DNA from: an uncultured Paraglaciecola sp. | GTDB lineage: Bacteria; Pseudomonadota; Gammaproteobacteria; Enterobacterales; Alteromonadaceae | Assembly: GCA_947498355.1 (NCBI GenBank) | Contig: CANMKA010000002.1 | Coordinates: forward strand, 62,001 to 126,000 | DNA length: 64,000 nucleotides | Reading direction: 5' to 3' | Notes under the pieces: generated by a model | Told to the model about the DNA's origin: nothing | The model's input: the letters and a program-made list of their open reading frames with translations, nothing else | Database searches by the model: none | Program-made: the position numbers and the translations under genes | Part shown: piece after piece, positions 18,355 through 27,261 of the stretch | Position numbering within the stretch: position 1 is the first letter of the stretch | How the letters are laid out: the number at the start of each line of letters is the position of its first letter

Positions 18355-18618
18355 TTATTGGGCTATTACTTTAACTGAAACATGCATGCCGTCCACGGTC
18401 CAGCTATCCGTTAAGGCATTGTAGATGACTCTAGAGTAAAAGGTTTTTTCAGAGCCATCGGTAAAGGTAACCTGCATATTACAAAAAGATTGATCTAAAC
18501 GTTTGAAATCAGGTATCGCGACTGAAATTGGCGTAGGTTCGGGGCGTCTTGCACGCCTTTTGTGTCAGCTCTTAGGGATAATGTCGAATTGCCATTTTTG
18601 CTTGTCGTGCTTTGTCAA
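18355..18618 (-). pseudogene. Possible interrupted small gene after yjjX
   Basis: Directly after the yjjX stop, a minus-strand frame reads LTKHDKQKWQFDIIPKS, then a TGA at 18565-18567, then continues in the same frame for 70 codons to a stop at 18355, ending WTVDGMHVSVKVIAQ. The combined 88 codons look protein-like (amphipathic strands, few rare residues). The only ATG after the break is at 18477, leaving 40 residues (MQVTFTDGSEKTF...). I do not recognise the family. It may be a small gene broken by one stop, or the 40-residue ORF may be the real gene. Confidence 0.35.
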
Positions 18619-18619
18619 T

Positions 18620-19156
18620 TTAACCCCACTGACCATAAAGATCTGAGTTGATAAAAGGTGCCATAGCTAGGGTAACCGCTTGGCGATATACACTTTCTCT
18701 GGTTTCTATACCATTGGTTAAATGACCAATAGCCCCTTGCTTTTGCTTCGCGTTTTTTGTGTTGAACAATCTATCGATAACTGTGCCCAACTCTTCCCCT
18801 TTTTTGAGAGCTTCGTATACTACTGGGGGCAAAGGTAAGAGTGCAGAGCGGCCGACTGAAATATCAGCACCGTTGGAAATCGCAATGTATGCGAAGGTAG
18901 CAGGCCCGTATTCAAATTCGTCAACGCCTCCTTCAATTGCAACATAGTAGTCAGCCCTAATGCTTTGATAGCAGTATTCAACTCGATTTATCGCACCTTC
19001 TTTGGTTTGTTGGCTGTTCATGGGCTGATCTGGCACATTAGAGGGAGCATTGATCCCTACACAATCTAAGTCATCAATAGAAAATACGTGTTCTATGGCC
19101 AATTTGACTGCATTCACTTTTACTGGGTTGCTGGACCCCACTACCACTTTGATCAT
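18620..19156 (-). CDS. yjjX: Inosine/xanthosine triphosphatase, YjjX family
   Basis: YjjX-type NTPases hydrolyse ITP and XTP and so keep damaged purine nucleotides out of nucleic acids. The 178 residues begin MIKVVVGSSNPVKVNAVKLA, the phosphate-binding SSNPVKV motif, followed by the NVPDQPMNSQQTKEGAINR block and YYVAIEGGVDEF, all typical of the DUF84 family. Length is normal. The gene stands alone with its own promoter region. Confidence 0.9.
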   Translation of the reverse strand: MIKVVVGSSNPVKVNAVKLAIEHVFSIDDLDCVGINAPSNVPDQPMNSQQTKEGAINRVEYCYQSIRADYYVAIEGGVDEFEYGPATFAYIAISNGADISVGRSALLPLPPVVYEALKKGEELGTVIDRLFNTKNAKQKQGAIGHLTNGIETRESVYRQAVTLAMAPFINSDLYGQWG

Positions 19157-19370
19157 TATTGCGCCCTTTAACGTTATCTGTCTTGATTCTTTGTTGAACT
19201 CACTAAAAATGCAACTTAAATTAGCTAATTTTTAATGGCACTGCTGTGGCGAAGACTAGGTAGAAAAAATAATTATAACGTTTATATAACAATTGAGTTA
19301 TTTTGAAGGCAGAGCTATACTGCGCTAGCACAATAACATTTAACAAAATTATAATAAGTAATTGATTATC

Positions 19371-19547
19371 ATGATAAATACACCTCCAGAATCTTTGATC
19401 CGCACATGGGTGTGGATGATGTCCGAAAACAACAACCCTGAGCTTATGAGCAAAGGCAAACAAAATCTAATTAATGCGTTTGGCAGCATGCAAAAGGCTA
19501 TTGAATACATTGAAAAGTCGGTTGAGGCGTCAGAAGCACGTTCGTGA
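19371..19547 (+). CDS. Small hypothetical protein
   Basis: The ORF from ATG 19371 encodes 58 residues (MINTPPESLIRTWVWMMSEN...), mostly helical and polar, with no signal peptide or metal motif. Codon use looks like the surrounding core genes, and it lies alone between yjjX and the GMC operon. The ribosome-binding site is weak. I do not recognise the family; it may be a small soluble protein or a chance ORF. Confidence 0.45.
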   Translation: MINTPPESLIRTWVWMMSENNNPELMSKGKQNLINAFGSMQKAIEYIEKSVEASEARS

Positions 19548-19870
19548 TAAAGGTAGGGCGAACATCATCTACAATGCTGTTTGTCATGTCACGCTAGGCT
19601 ATCTTTATTATTTAGGTGATAGTCACAATAGATGCTTTTGTCTGGGCTACAGATTAGTGTAGTCAGCTTTGTTTGTGATTGAGGGACTTAAGTTCATCAA
19701 GTTATACAATATTTGATAAGCCATTTCACGCCAAATAAAAAATTAAACGTTTAAGACAAGGTGGTGAGTAAAGCAATGCCCAGTATCGCGTCAAAATAAA
19801 GTAAACCATCAGTTCTTGTATTTTAAATCCTCAATACCTCGCTCGCTACCCTTTGAAAATACGACAAAAA
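19548..19870. other. Intergenic stretch before the GMC operon terminator
   Basis: Roughly 320 bases between the small ORF and the GMC terminator. A short frame continues for some codons after 19547, but nothing protein-like, repeated or RNA-like is recognisable. Confidence 0.4.
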
Positions 19871-19899
19871 AATAGCTGCAATATGAAAAAGCAGCTATT
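19865..19899 (-). terminator. Rho-independent terminator of the GMC oxidoreductase operon
   Basis: On the minus strand a 9-bp stem (AATAGCTGC / GCAGCTATT, 19871-19879 with 19891-19899) is followed directly by a run of seven T, the classical form, 29 bases past the GMC stop. Confidence 0.8.
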
Positions 19900-19927
19900 A
19901 AATAGTTGTATGATCTGTACCTTTGAA

Positions 19928-21661
19928 TTAAATGCGTTGGTTTTTTAACTCATTCACATAGTAGTCAACGGCTCTCACGGTTAGAGCCATAAAGGTTAGG
20001 GAAGGATTCTGGGTACCTGTTGAGCAAAAACTTGCCCCGTCAGTAATGAATAGGTTCGGAATGTCGTGTGCTTGGTTATAGCGATTGACCACGGACTCTT
20101 TAGGGTTGGCTCCCATTCTTGCTGTGCCAACTTCATGAATTGCCAAACCTGGGGGCTTGTCTCGATAGCTGGTGTAGCTTCCTACATCAGTTAGGCCTGC
20201 TTTTTTAAACATATCAACCGCGATTTCGGCTGCATCGTCCATCATCAAGCGTTCGTTATCTGACCATGAACAATCGATATGTAATTGAGGGATCCCCCAC
20301 TTATCCGTTTTGGTTTTATGTAGGGATACGTGATTTTCAAATCTTGGTAACATTTCGCCCTGTGCATATAGACTAAAAGACCAGGCCCCTGGCTTAGTTA
20401 ATTTTTCTTTAAAGTCGGCCCCTACCCCTGGTTGGTAGCCAATACTTTTCCAGTTTTCTCGCTGAATACCGGTTCCAAATGCAAATCCGCGTAAGTACTT
20501 TTTGCTGTACCTAGAGGGTTCGTAGCGGAAATTTGGCATGTATAAGCCAGTTGGACGTCTACCTGAGTGATACTCATCTTCAAATCCTTCCATTTTGCCA
20601 TAGGCGCCCGCGCCGAAGTTATGATCCATCAAATAATGGCCTAACACTCCTGAGCTATTGGCCAAACCATTCGGGAAACGTTTGGTTTTAGTATTTAATA
20701 ATATTTGTGTAGAGCCTAGAGTTGATGCGCATAAGAACACGACTTTTGCATAGTATTCACGGGTGGTTAGGTTTTCGTTGTCTATGACTCTAACCCCTTT
20801 AACGCGATTGGTTGTTTCGTCGTATATTAGGCTGTGAACTACGCTATTGGCAGCGATAGATAAACGATTGGTCTTGACGGCATCAGGCAGGGTTGAACTT
20901 TGAGTAGAGAAATATGCGCCGAATGAACATCCTTTTTGGCACTCATTACGCGCTTGGCATTGGATGCGGCCTTGGGCAGTGTGATGGGGCGCTGGCACAG
21001 ATAAATGGGCTGCGCGTCCGATAATGAATTTTCGGTCGTCGAATTGTTCTGAGATACGCTTGGTAAAGAGCTTTTCAGGAGAGGTCATTTCGAACGGAGG
21101 TAAATACTCGCTATCGGGCAGTTGTGGTAGGTTTTCTTTGGATCCACTAATACCAACATGCTTCTCGACATAGCTATACCAAGTTTCGAGATCTTTGTTG
21201 CGTATCGGCCAATCGTTACCGTGACCATCTGCTTTGTTGGCGTTAAAGTCATAATCGCTCATACGGTAGGCTTGACGATGCCAAGTTAGCGATTTTCCAC
21301 CTAGTTGATTACCACGTATCCAATGAAAGGGCTTACCTTGCTCAGTAGTGAAGGGTAAGTCGCGGTCGTTGCCAAAAAAATGCTTAGTGGTGTCTGAAAA
21401 AGCATAGCTGTTCTTTTGTATATGATACTGCTCAGCTTCCAGTAGATTATTGACCTTTGTTCGGTCTGGGTATTCCCAAGGGCCTTTACCCTCAGTGATA
21501 TAATCTTTGCGGTGTTCTACAACACGGCCACGTTCTATCATTAGGGTGTTAAAACCGCGCTCGCAAAACTCTTTTGCAGCCCAGCCACCGGTAATCCCCG
21601 AACCAATAATGATGGCGTCGTAAATTTCTGAACTCTCGCCTATGTATATATCTGCTTGCAT
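19928..21661 (-). CDS. GMC-family sugar dehydrogenase, large subunit (glucoside 3-dehydrogenase-like)
   Basis: This FAD-dependent oxidoreductase (577 residues) has the Rossmann FAD motif IIIGSGITGGWAAKE near residue 17, RGNQLGGKSLTWHRQAYR, and the C-terminal catalytic His/Asn pair (AIHEVGTARMG and GTQNPSLTFMAL). A cysteine cluster C235, C241, C245 (CQARNECQKGC) resembles the [3Fe-4S] site of bacterial FAD-glucose/glucoside dehydrogenases. It has no signal peptide, fitting export as a hitchhiker with the Tat-signal small subunit encoded 37 bases upstream. Homologues oxidise the C3 hydroxyl of glycosides or gluconate at C2; the exact substrate is inferred only. Confidence 0.85.
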   Translation of the reverse strand: MQADIYIGESSEIYDAIIIGSGITGGWAAKEFCERGFNTLMIERGRVVEHRKDYITEGKGPWEYPDRTKVNNLLEAEQYHIQKNSYAFSDTTKHFFGNDRDLPFTTEQGKPFHWIRGNQLGGKSLTWHRQAYRMSDYDFNANKADGHGNDWPIRNKDLETWYSYVEKHVGISGSKENLPQLPDSEYLPPFEMTSPEKLFTKRISEQFDDRKFIIGRAAHLSVPAPHHTAQGRIQCQARNECQKGCSFGAYFSTQSSTLPDAVKTNRLSIAANSVVHSLIYDETTNRVKGVRVIDNENLTTREYYAKVVFLCASTLGSTQILLNTKTKRFPNGLANSSGVLGHYLMDHNFGAGAYGKMEGFEDEYHSGRRPTGLYMPNFRYEPSRYSKKYLRGFAFGTGIQRENWKSIGYQPGVGADFKEKLTKPGAWSFSLYAQGEMLPRFENHVSLHKTKTDKWGIPQLHIDCSWSDNERLMMDDAAEIAVDMFKKAGLTDVGSYTSYRDKPPGLAIHEVGTARMGANPKESVVNRYNQAHDIPNLFITDGASFCSTGTQNPSLTFMALTVRAVDYYVNELKNQRI

Positions 21662-21698
21662 AGTTAAAACCTGTATTCTGAATATTTATAGATAGCGA

Positions 21699-22334
21699 TT
21701 AATAATAATCGAGAGAGCCCCAAGACTTAGTTTGAGCATTGGCTGGAATAGAGCCTTTGAATCCCCCAGGCACGGCCTGATAGGTAAGGGCTTTAGTGGC
21801 ACCTGCTTCAGACGTAAAGTAACCAAAAACAACTAAGGCTTTGAGAAATGAGAAGTGCTGAGCGTCTTCATCTGAAAATCCGCGCTTTGCTTCAAGGTCT
21901 TGTAGCAAAGCGTTTTGTTGCTGTTTATCTAACAGAGCAAAAGGCTTTTTATGATTTGCAGTGCTCACCTGATTGATTTGGTTAACAATGGCGACGGTTG
22001 AGGCTTGTTGTTCGGCAGTATGGCAGCGCGTTAACTGATTTTGCACAAAGCCGTGACAATTTACGTCGCTAGCACTTGGAGTGTCGGTGCGAGGTAAAAT
22101 GGTATCAACTATGGCAAATAAGGTTGTCATTTGTGGCTCAGAAAACAGTGTAGTATCTGAGCTTGGTTTTGTAGGAGTAGCGGCAAATTCGTCGGCAACC
22201 TCCAATGAGCATCCTGACAAAATTGACGCGCTTGCTGTTACGCAAACTGCGCCTAAGGCTTGCTGTAAAAAGGCTCTTCTGGCGTCATTATTGATGTGAT
22301 TTCCTTTCTGAGTGTCAGTGACTACTTTTGACAT
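21699..22334 (-). CDS. Gluconate 2-dehydrogenase subunit 3-family protein, Tat lipoprotein
   Basis: The 211-residue partner of the GMC dehydrogenase has a twin-arginine motif (RRAFLQQ near residue 19), a hydrophobic stretch, and a lipobox LSGC, so it is probably a Tat-exported lipoprotein carrying the large subunit across the membrane. The mature part contains the family signature LFAIVDTILPRTDTPSASDVNCHGFV and ends GSIPANAQTKSWGSLDYY. It is the first gene of a two-gene operon with a LacI-type operator-like palindrome 65 bases upstream of the start. Confidence 0.85.
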   Translation of the reverse strand: MSKVVTDTQKGNHINNDARRAFLQQALGAVCVTASASILSGCSLEVADEFAATPTKPSSDTTLFSEPQMTTLFAIVDTILPRTDTPSASDVNCHGFVQNQLTRCHTAEQQASTVAIVNQINQVSTANHKKPFALLDKQQQNALLQDLEAKRGFSDEDAQHFSFLKALVVFGYFTSEAGATKALTYQAVPGGFKGSIPANAQTKSWGSLDYY

Positions 22335-22398
22335 ACATGTTTCCTCACATATTCATTCTAGGGTAGAAGGTAAGCTTGAGTACCTGGTTTGGTTTTGA

Positions 22399-22412
22399 TG
22401 TAAACGTTTTCT
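22399..22412. promoter_or_regulatory. LacI/GalR-type operator candidate
   Basis: TGTAAACGTTTTCT is a near-palindrome centred on the CG step that is typical of LacI-family operators. It lies 65 bases upstream of the subunit-3 start, where it could control the dehydrogenase operon. No LacI-type regulator gene is in the window. Confidence 0.5.
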
Positions 22413-22624
22413 TTTTATGGTCAAAAAAAACCTCGCAGAAAAATGAGAGGTTTTTGAAAATATTATGTTAACAAGATGAGTATACCATCTTTTGGGATAG
22501 GTAAAAGTGTGGTTATCCCTCGATTTTTATTTAGACGTAATAAGCGTGTTACGTTTTTTACTAACTAAGCTATGCGAAACCGCTTAATCTATATCCTAAT
22601 AACTGTACTCTTGCATCACGTTAA

Positions 22625-22656
22625 CTTGGGTATGGCCATGTTTGGTCATACCCAAG
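22625..22656 (-). terminator. Hairpin after the MFS gene
   Basis: A 10-bp perfect stem (CTTGGGTATG / CATACCCAAG) begins 8 bases after the MFS stop. The T-run is weak, but position and strength suggest a terminator for the Gfo/Idh-isomerase-MFS operon. Confidence 0.6.
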
Positions 22657-22663
22657 AGTCTGC

Positions 22664-23896
22664 TTAGGCTTGGCGTTTACGCATCACTGCATAAAAAGCA
22701 CCGAAAGCAACAACCAAAATTACCGGGAAGATGATTAGATTGCTTAAAGCTGCTTGGCCTGTCGCTAGTTCAAGTTCAACACCTGTTAATCCAGCACTTG
22801 CCGCTTCTGTCTTGGCAGAATCAATCCAGCCACCAATGATTGGATTAAAAATACTCACAGAAAACATACCTGCACCGCCCATTAGTGACATGCCTAATGC
22901 GCCTGTTTTAGGCGTATACTCTGCTGCACAACCGATCATGGTTGGCCAGAAATAACATACGCCAATAGCAAATACCACGGCTGCAAAATACACCGCACCG
23001 CCTTGTAATTGAGTCATTAAGTAAAGACCTAATGTGGTAAATATTGCAGATGCGAGTAACACGCCTGGAGGGCTAAGCTTGTGAACTAAGGGGCCTGCGT
23101 AAAAGCGGCCAACAGCCATAATCCCAGTCACTAGAGCAAGAATTAACATGGGCTGTGCACCAGATGCACCTAATATTTGGTTGATCCATTGCCCAGTTCC
23201 TAATTCACTTACCGCTGTTAGCGTCATACACACAATCAAGAATAAGTAGATTGGATTAAACAGCGCTTTAATATTGTTACCGGTGGAGTTCAATTCTTCA
23301 TCAAAGGTAGGAAACTCGCAATTAAGCATCATAAAGCCGTAAATAGCGGTTGGTATTAGCATAGTAGCGACTTGCGCTTCCCAGCCTAAGCCTAACTGTG
23401 TCATTCCAGCTGATACTAACGAACCAATTACAATTCCACCCGGGAACCAAACATGAAACTTGTTAAGCATAGTGGTTTTGTTATTAGGGTAAAGCTGAGC
23501 AATAATCGGGTTACAGCCTGCTTCAACTAAACCATTAGCGAAACCTACCAAGAACGTCGAGATCATGAGTCCCCAGAAGCCATCAGCGAAAATGGTAAGT
23601 GCTAAGCCTACTGCATGGCCAATAAACGCTAGCCATACTAGTTTTTTTGCACCAATCGCATTGTATAGAATACCGCCTAAGGTTGTCGCTAGTGGAAAGC
23701 CCAAGAAAGCCATACTGGCAATCCACCCCAACTCTTTACCACTTAGACCGTACTGTTCACCTAGGTCACCTAAAATCCCTGCGCGAATGGCGAAGGTCAT
23801 AGCCGTTACAATCAGAGCAATACAGCTCAGGTTGAAAATTCGTTTTGCGACTTGTTCTGATACACCAGTATCAGTTGCGTCTGTTGTTGCATTCAT
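22664..23896 (-). CDS. MFS sugar transporter
   Basis: The 410-residue membrane protein has about twelve hydrophobic segments and the FucP-like MFS pattern (EQYGLSGKELGWIASMAFLGFPLATTLGG, then FANGLVEAGCNPIIAQLYPNNKT). The GLVEAGCNP region is typical of FucP/NagP-type sugar importers. It is the last gene of a three-gene unit, 11 bases after the isomerase stop. It probably imports a sugar, or an oxidised sugar made in the periplasm by the neighbouring dehydrogenase. Confidence 0.8.
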   Translation of the reverse strand: MNATTDATDTGVSEQVAKRIFNLSCIALIVTAMTFAIRAGILGDLGEQYGLSGKELGWIASMAFLGFPLATTLGGILYNAIGAKKLVWLAFIGHAVGLALTIFADGFWGLMISTFLVGFANGLVEAGCNPIIAQLYPNNKTTMLNKFHVWFPGGIVIGSLVSAGMTQLGLGWEAQVATMLIPTAIYGFMMLNCEFPTFDEELNSTGNNIKALFNPIYLFLIVCMTLTAVSELGTGQWINQILGASGAQPMLILALVTGIMAVGRFYAGPLVHKLSPPGVLLASAIFTTLGLYLMTQLQGGAVYFAAVVFAIGVCYFWPTMIGCAAEYTPKTGALGMSLMGGAGMFSVSIFNPIIGGWIDSAKTEAASAGLTGVELELATGQAALSNLIIFPVILVVAFGAFYAVMRKRQA

Positions 23897-23907
23897 ATTG
23901 TTTTACC

Positions 23908-24963
23908 TTATTTAATGCCGAGTATTTTATTATTCATTTCAACGTCTTTTTCCACACCAGCAAAGTCGTCGAAGGCTTTTTCAGTCGGTCTGATCAGGTG
24001 CTCATTAATAAATTTAGCCCCTTCAGCCGCACCGTTTTCAGGATGCTTAATGGCGCATTCCCATTCCATAACAGCCCATCCATCAAAATCATACTGAGTC
24101 ATTTTGCTGAATATGCTTTTAAAGTCTATTTGACCATCGCCTAGTGAACGGAAACGACCAGGGCGATCGACCCAACCTTGGTAGCCACCATAAACACCTG
24201 AACGACCATTAGGGTTGAATTCGGCATCTTTCACATGGAACGCCTTGATGCGCTCGTGATAGATGTCGATAAATTGTAAGTAATCTAGTTGCTGTAAAAC
24301 GAAGTGGCTTGGGTCATAAAGGATATTGGCACGTGGATGATTATCCACAGCTTCCAAGAAACGCTCAAACGTCACACCGTCGTGTAAATCTTCGCCAGGG
24401 TGTAATTCGTAGCACACATCAACGCCAGCTTCATCAAACGCATTTAGTATGGGCTTCCAACGTCTGGCAAGTTCTTCAAAGCCTTGCTCAACTAAGCCTG
24501 CTGGACGTTGTGGCCAAGGGTAAACGGTTTGCCACAATAGTGCGCCAGAAAAGCTAGCATGACCTTTTAGGCCTAAATGTTGGCTCGCTTTAGCGGCCAA
24601 ATGCATTTGCTTGGTTGCCCACTCAGTACGCGCAGCAGGGTTACCGTGCACATCTGCAGGAGCAAAACCATCAAACATTTGGTCGTACGCTGGATGAACA
24701 GCAATAAGTTGACCTTGTAAGTGGGTAGAAAGTTCAGTGATTTCTAGCCCATGTTCTTTGGCTGTACCAGCAATTTCGTCACAGTAGTCTTTACTGGTTC
24801 CGGCTTTTTCAAGATCGAATAAACGGCCATCCCACGAAGGAATTTGAATCCCTTTAAAACCATTGCCTGCCGCCCACTGACAGATTTCGGGGAAGGAGTT
24901 AAATGGCGCGTCGTCACCAGCGAATTGCGCAAGGAAAATACCTGGACCTTTAATTTGTTTCAT
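23908..24963 (-). CDS. Sugar phosphate isomerase/epimerase (xylose isomerase-like TIM barrel)
   Basis: The 351-residue protein is an AP-endonuclease-2-type TIM barrel. Metal-ligand positions are visible in CYELHPGEDLHDG (Glu, His), LYDPSHFVLQQ (Asp, His), IKAFHVKDAEF (His, Asp) and the late AVMEWECAIK (Glu). Members isomerise, epimerise or hydrolyse sugars and keto-sugars. Between a Gfo/Idh dehydrogenase and an MFS importer, it most likely acts on a 3-keto-glycoside-type intermediate; this is inference from context. Confidence 0.8.
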   Translation of the reverse strand: MKQIKGPGIFLAQFAGDDAPFNSFPEICQWAAGNGFKGIQIPSWDGRLFDLEKAGTSKDYCDEIAGTAKEHGLEITELSTHLQGQLIAVHPAYDQMFDGFAPADVHGNPAARTEWATKQMHLAAKASQHLGLKGHASFSGALLWQTVYPWPQRPAGLVEQGFEELARRWKPILNAFDEAGVDVCYELHPGEDLHDGVTFERFLEAVDNHPRANILYDPSHFVLQQLDYLQFIDIYHERIKAFHVKDAEFNPNGRSGVYGGYQGWVDRPGRFRSLGDGQIDFKSIFSKMTQYDFDGWAVMEWECAIKHPENGAAEGAKFINEHLIRPTEKAFDDFAGVEKDVEMNNKILGIK

Positions 24964-24982
24964 ATTTGGATTCCTGATTAAG

Positions 24983-26149
24983 TTAAAGTGGAGAGATTAC
25001 GAAATCGTGCCATTTAGTTTCAGATTGACTGAAGGTGACACTGTTTTCGATGAAAGCCATACCGCGCACGGCTTCTTCTATACCTGGTACATCAAATGCT
25101 TCGTTTGAGTGAGCTTCACCGGCTTCGAAAGCACGAATTTGTTTTACGAAATTTCCATAAATATTGGCGAAGGCTTCGAGGTAACCTTCAGGATGACCGG
25201 CCGGTGTTCTAATTGCGCCTTGAGCAGCAGGGCAAAACTCACCTACACCTGTTCTAATTAGCTGAGTAGGCTGAGAGTTCGATTTCAGCCAAAGACTATT
25301 TGGCTCAAGTTGCGACCAATCTAAGCTGCCTTTTTCACCGAATACACGTAAGCGCAAGTCGTTTTCGTCGCCAACTTGAATTTGACTCGACATCAATACG
25401 CCACGTGCGCCGTTATCGAAGCGCAGCATTATGGTGCCGTCATCATCGAGTACGCGACCATCAACTACACTTCCTAAATCTGAACACATAGCCGATATCT
25501 TGCTGCCAGATACATATTCAGCTAGGTTGGCCGCATGTACGCCAATATCACCCATACAGCAGCTAATGCCGGCCCGAGCAGGATCAATGCGCCAGGCTGC
25601 TTGCTTTCCCTCGTCGCCCGATTTGTCTGCCAACCAACCTTGCGTATATTCAACAACTACCTTGGTTATTTTACCTAACTGGCCACTCGCTACTATGTGC
25701 TGGGCCTGTTTGACTAATGGGTAGCCGTTGTATGTGTGAGTCAGGCCGTAAAGTTGGCCAGTAGATTTAACAATTTCTGCTAAGTCCATGGCTTCTTGTA
25801 AATTAAATGTGGCAGGTTTATCACTTAAAACGTGAAAACCAGATTCTAACGCGGCTTTAGCCACTGCATAATGCAAATGATTAGGGGTCACTATTGCCAC
25901 AAATTGCATACGCTCTTCGGCTGGTAGTTTTGCCTCGGCTTCGAACATTTCTTGATAGGTGGCATAACAACGTCCACCAGGGATATACAGATCAGCTCCA
26001 CTGTTGATGCTACGCTCGGCATTTGAACTAAATGCGCCACAAACTAACTCTATTTGACCGTCGATATTCGCTGCGATGCGATGCACTGCACCAATAAATG
26101 CACCTTGGCCACCGCCAACCATGCCCATTCTAATTTTAGATTTTGCCAT
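24983..26149 (-). CDS. Gfo/Idh/MocA-family oxidoreductase
   Basis: This NAD(P)-dependent sugar dehydrogenase family member (388 residues) opens RMGMVGGGQGAFIGAVHRIA (Rossmann motif). It carries the EKP-like VLSDKPATFNLQEA, and a catalytic-site stretch DIGVHAANLAEYVSG with the conserved Asp-x3-His. It is the first gene of the operon with the isomerase (19-base gap) and the MFS transporter. With the GMC dehydrogenase next door this makes a complete oxidise-import-convert set for a glycoside. Confidence 0.85.
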   Translation of the reverse strand: MAKSKIRMGMVGGGQGAFIGAVHRIAANIDGQIELVCGAFSSNAERSINSGADLYIPGGRCYATYQEMFEAEAKLPAEERMQFVAIVTPNHLHYAVAKAALESGFHVLSDKPATFNLQEAMDLAEIVKSTGQLYGLTHTYNGYPLVKQAQHIVASGQLGKITKVVVEYTQGWLADKSGDEGKQAAWRIDPARAGISCCMGDIGVHAANLAEYVSGSKISAMCSDLGSVVDGRVLDDDGTIMLRFDNGARGVLMSSQIQVGDENDLRLRVFGEKGSLDWSQLEPNSLWLKSNSQPTQLIRTGVGEFCPAAQGAIRTPAGHPEGYLEAFANIYGNFVKQIRAFEAGEAHSNEAFDVPGIEEAVRGMAFIENSVTFSQSETKWHDFVISPL

Positions 26150-26589
26150 ATGTTAAATACTCAGATAGTTGGATGATCACTCAATGAAAATTGAGGTTAA
26201 TATTTTGTTAACCATAATACCCTGCCTTTACCCGTTTTACTTGCCATAAATTCGGCAAATGAATGCAATAAATTAAGCGTTGAGTGATTTTTGAACATAT
26301 ATAATAAAAAATGCCAAACTCTTTGGAATAAGGACTGTCGGGATAATTATTGCGGACAAGTTGATAGGTCAATAATCGCGTTTGATCTACTAGGTAATAT
26401 TAATAGCTGAATAATTGGCTCAATAAATTTTATGATTGTGTCTCACGCTCTGATAGGTAAAATCCTCTCGTTTGCAGAAGGCTTAGTTTCTACGAGTGCT
26501 AATTTCTGTAAGTGTTAGCAGGCCTAATCAAGACCAAGGTCTAGGCAAACAGCGCGTGTATAGAATTAAGGTAAAAAAGAAGAGATAAA
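26150..26589. other. Divergent intergenic region Gfo/Idh / FKBP
   Basis: These 440 bases hold the promoters of the Gfo/Idh operon and the FKBP gene. One imperfect palindrome, GGTTAA (26195-26200) with TTAACC (26208-26213), lies about 45 bases upstream of the Gfo/Idh start and could be an operator. Nothing else is recognisable. Confidence 0.45.
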
Positions 26590-27018
26590 ATGGCAAAGTC
26601 TAAAAAGACCACTAAAGGTTCCGCAGGGCAAAATCGTAAAGCCAGTGAGGCCTACATCGAAAAATACGCTAATAAAGCAGGTACTGTGCAGACAGGATCT
26701 GGTCTCTTGTATTCGGTAATAGAGGAAGGCACAGGCATTCAACCGACTATGCAAGATACTGTGGTGGTTAATCAGCGAGTACTGCATACAGATGGTAGTG
26801 TTATTGCTGATACCTATAAAACAGGCTTTACTGATCGCTTTTCGATGCAGGAGGCGTTGCCAGGTTTACAAGAAGGTCTGCAGCTTATGTCTGTAGGGGC
26901 ACGTTACGAATTTGTATTGCCTGCTGATTTAGCATGGGGGAAAAAGGGTGTTGGGAGTAAGATTGGCCCTAACGCTGCGTTGTTTTTTGATGTCCGGTTG
27001 GTGGACGTCGAGTTTTGA
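26590..27018 (+). CDS. FKBP-type peptidyl-prolyl cis-trans isomerase
   Basis: The 142-residue protein has a basic N-terminal tail (MAKSKKTTKGSAGQNRK) followed by an FKBP domain from about residue 38. Typical segments are SGLLYSVIEEGTG, DTVVVNQRVLHTDGSVIADTY, PGLQEGLQLMSVGARYEFVLPADLAWG and ALFFDVRLVDVEF. The usual VxVHYTG element is changed to VVVNQRV, so proline-isomerase activity may be reduced. It has no signal peptide and is probably cytoplasmic. Confidence 0.85.
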   Translation: MAKSKKTTKGSAGQNRKASEAYIEKYANKAGTVQTGSGLLYSVIEEGTGIQPTMQDTVVVNQRVLHTDGSVIADTYKTGFTDRFSMQEALPGLQEGLQLMSVGARYEFVLPADLAWGKKGVGSKIGPNAALFFDVRLVDVEF

Positions 27019-27148
27019 TAGATAGCTGTATAACTTGTTATGGTATTTAATGACTAACTGATTGATTATCCACTCCTCCCATAAAACCAAATGACCATGC
27101 TGCGCGTCGGTGCGTAGCGCTGTTCAACTGGACTGTATTTTTGTATTG

Positions 27149-27192
27149 CCCCTAACGATTAATATTTTAAATCGTTAGGGGAAAAAATTTTT
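27149..27192. terminator. Strong bidirectional-looking terminator after the FKBP gene
   Basis: A 12-bp stem (CCCCTAACGATT at 27149-27160 with AATCGTTAGGGG at 27170-27181) is followed by AAAAAATTTTT. It stands between the FKBP gene and maoP. Confidence 0.65.
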
Positions 27193-27261
27193 GTTTTCCA
27201 TTTCTCCAATCTTTTATTAAAAGAATGTTTGTCATATATGGTCGAATATTTGGAGTTTAAT

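Larger units (their letters stand above)
22335..22663. other. Intergenic region with operon promoter and terminator
   Basis: These 329 bases separate the subunit-3 gene from the end of the MFS gene. They contain the LacI-type palindrome at 22399-22412, a small hairpin near 22428-22456 (CCTCGCAG ... GAGG) and the terminator-like hairpin at 22625-22656. No gene is seen. Confidence 0.5.

Noticed and set aside
19265-19290. An AT-rich GTTTATATAAC sequence before the small ORF at 19371, resembling a Zur box.
   Set aside because: The dyad is 11 bp and off-centre compared with the four zinc-cluster boxes, and the gene has no metal-related feature.
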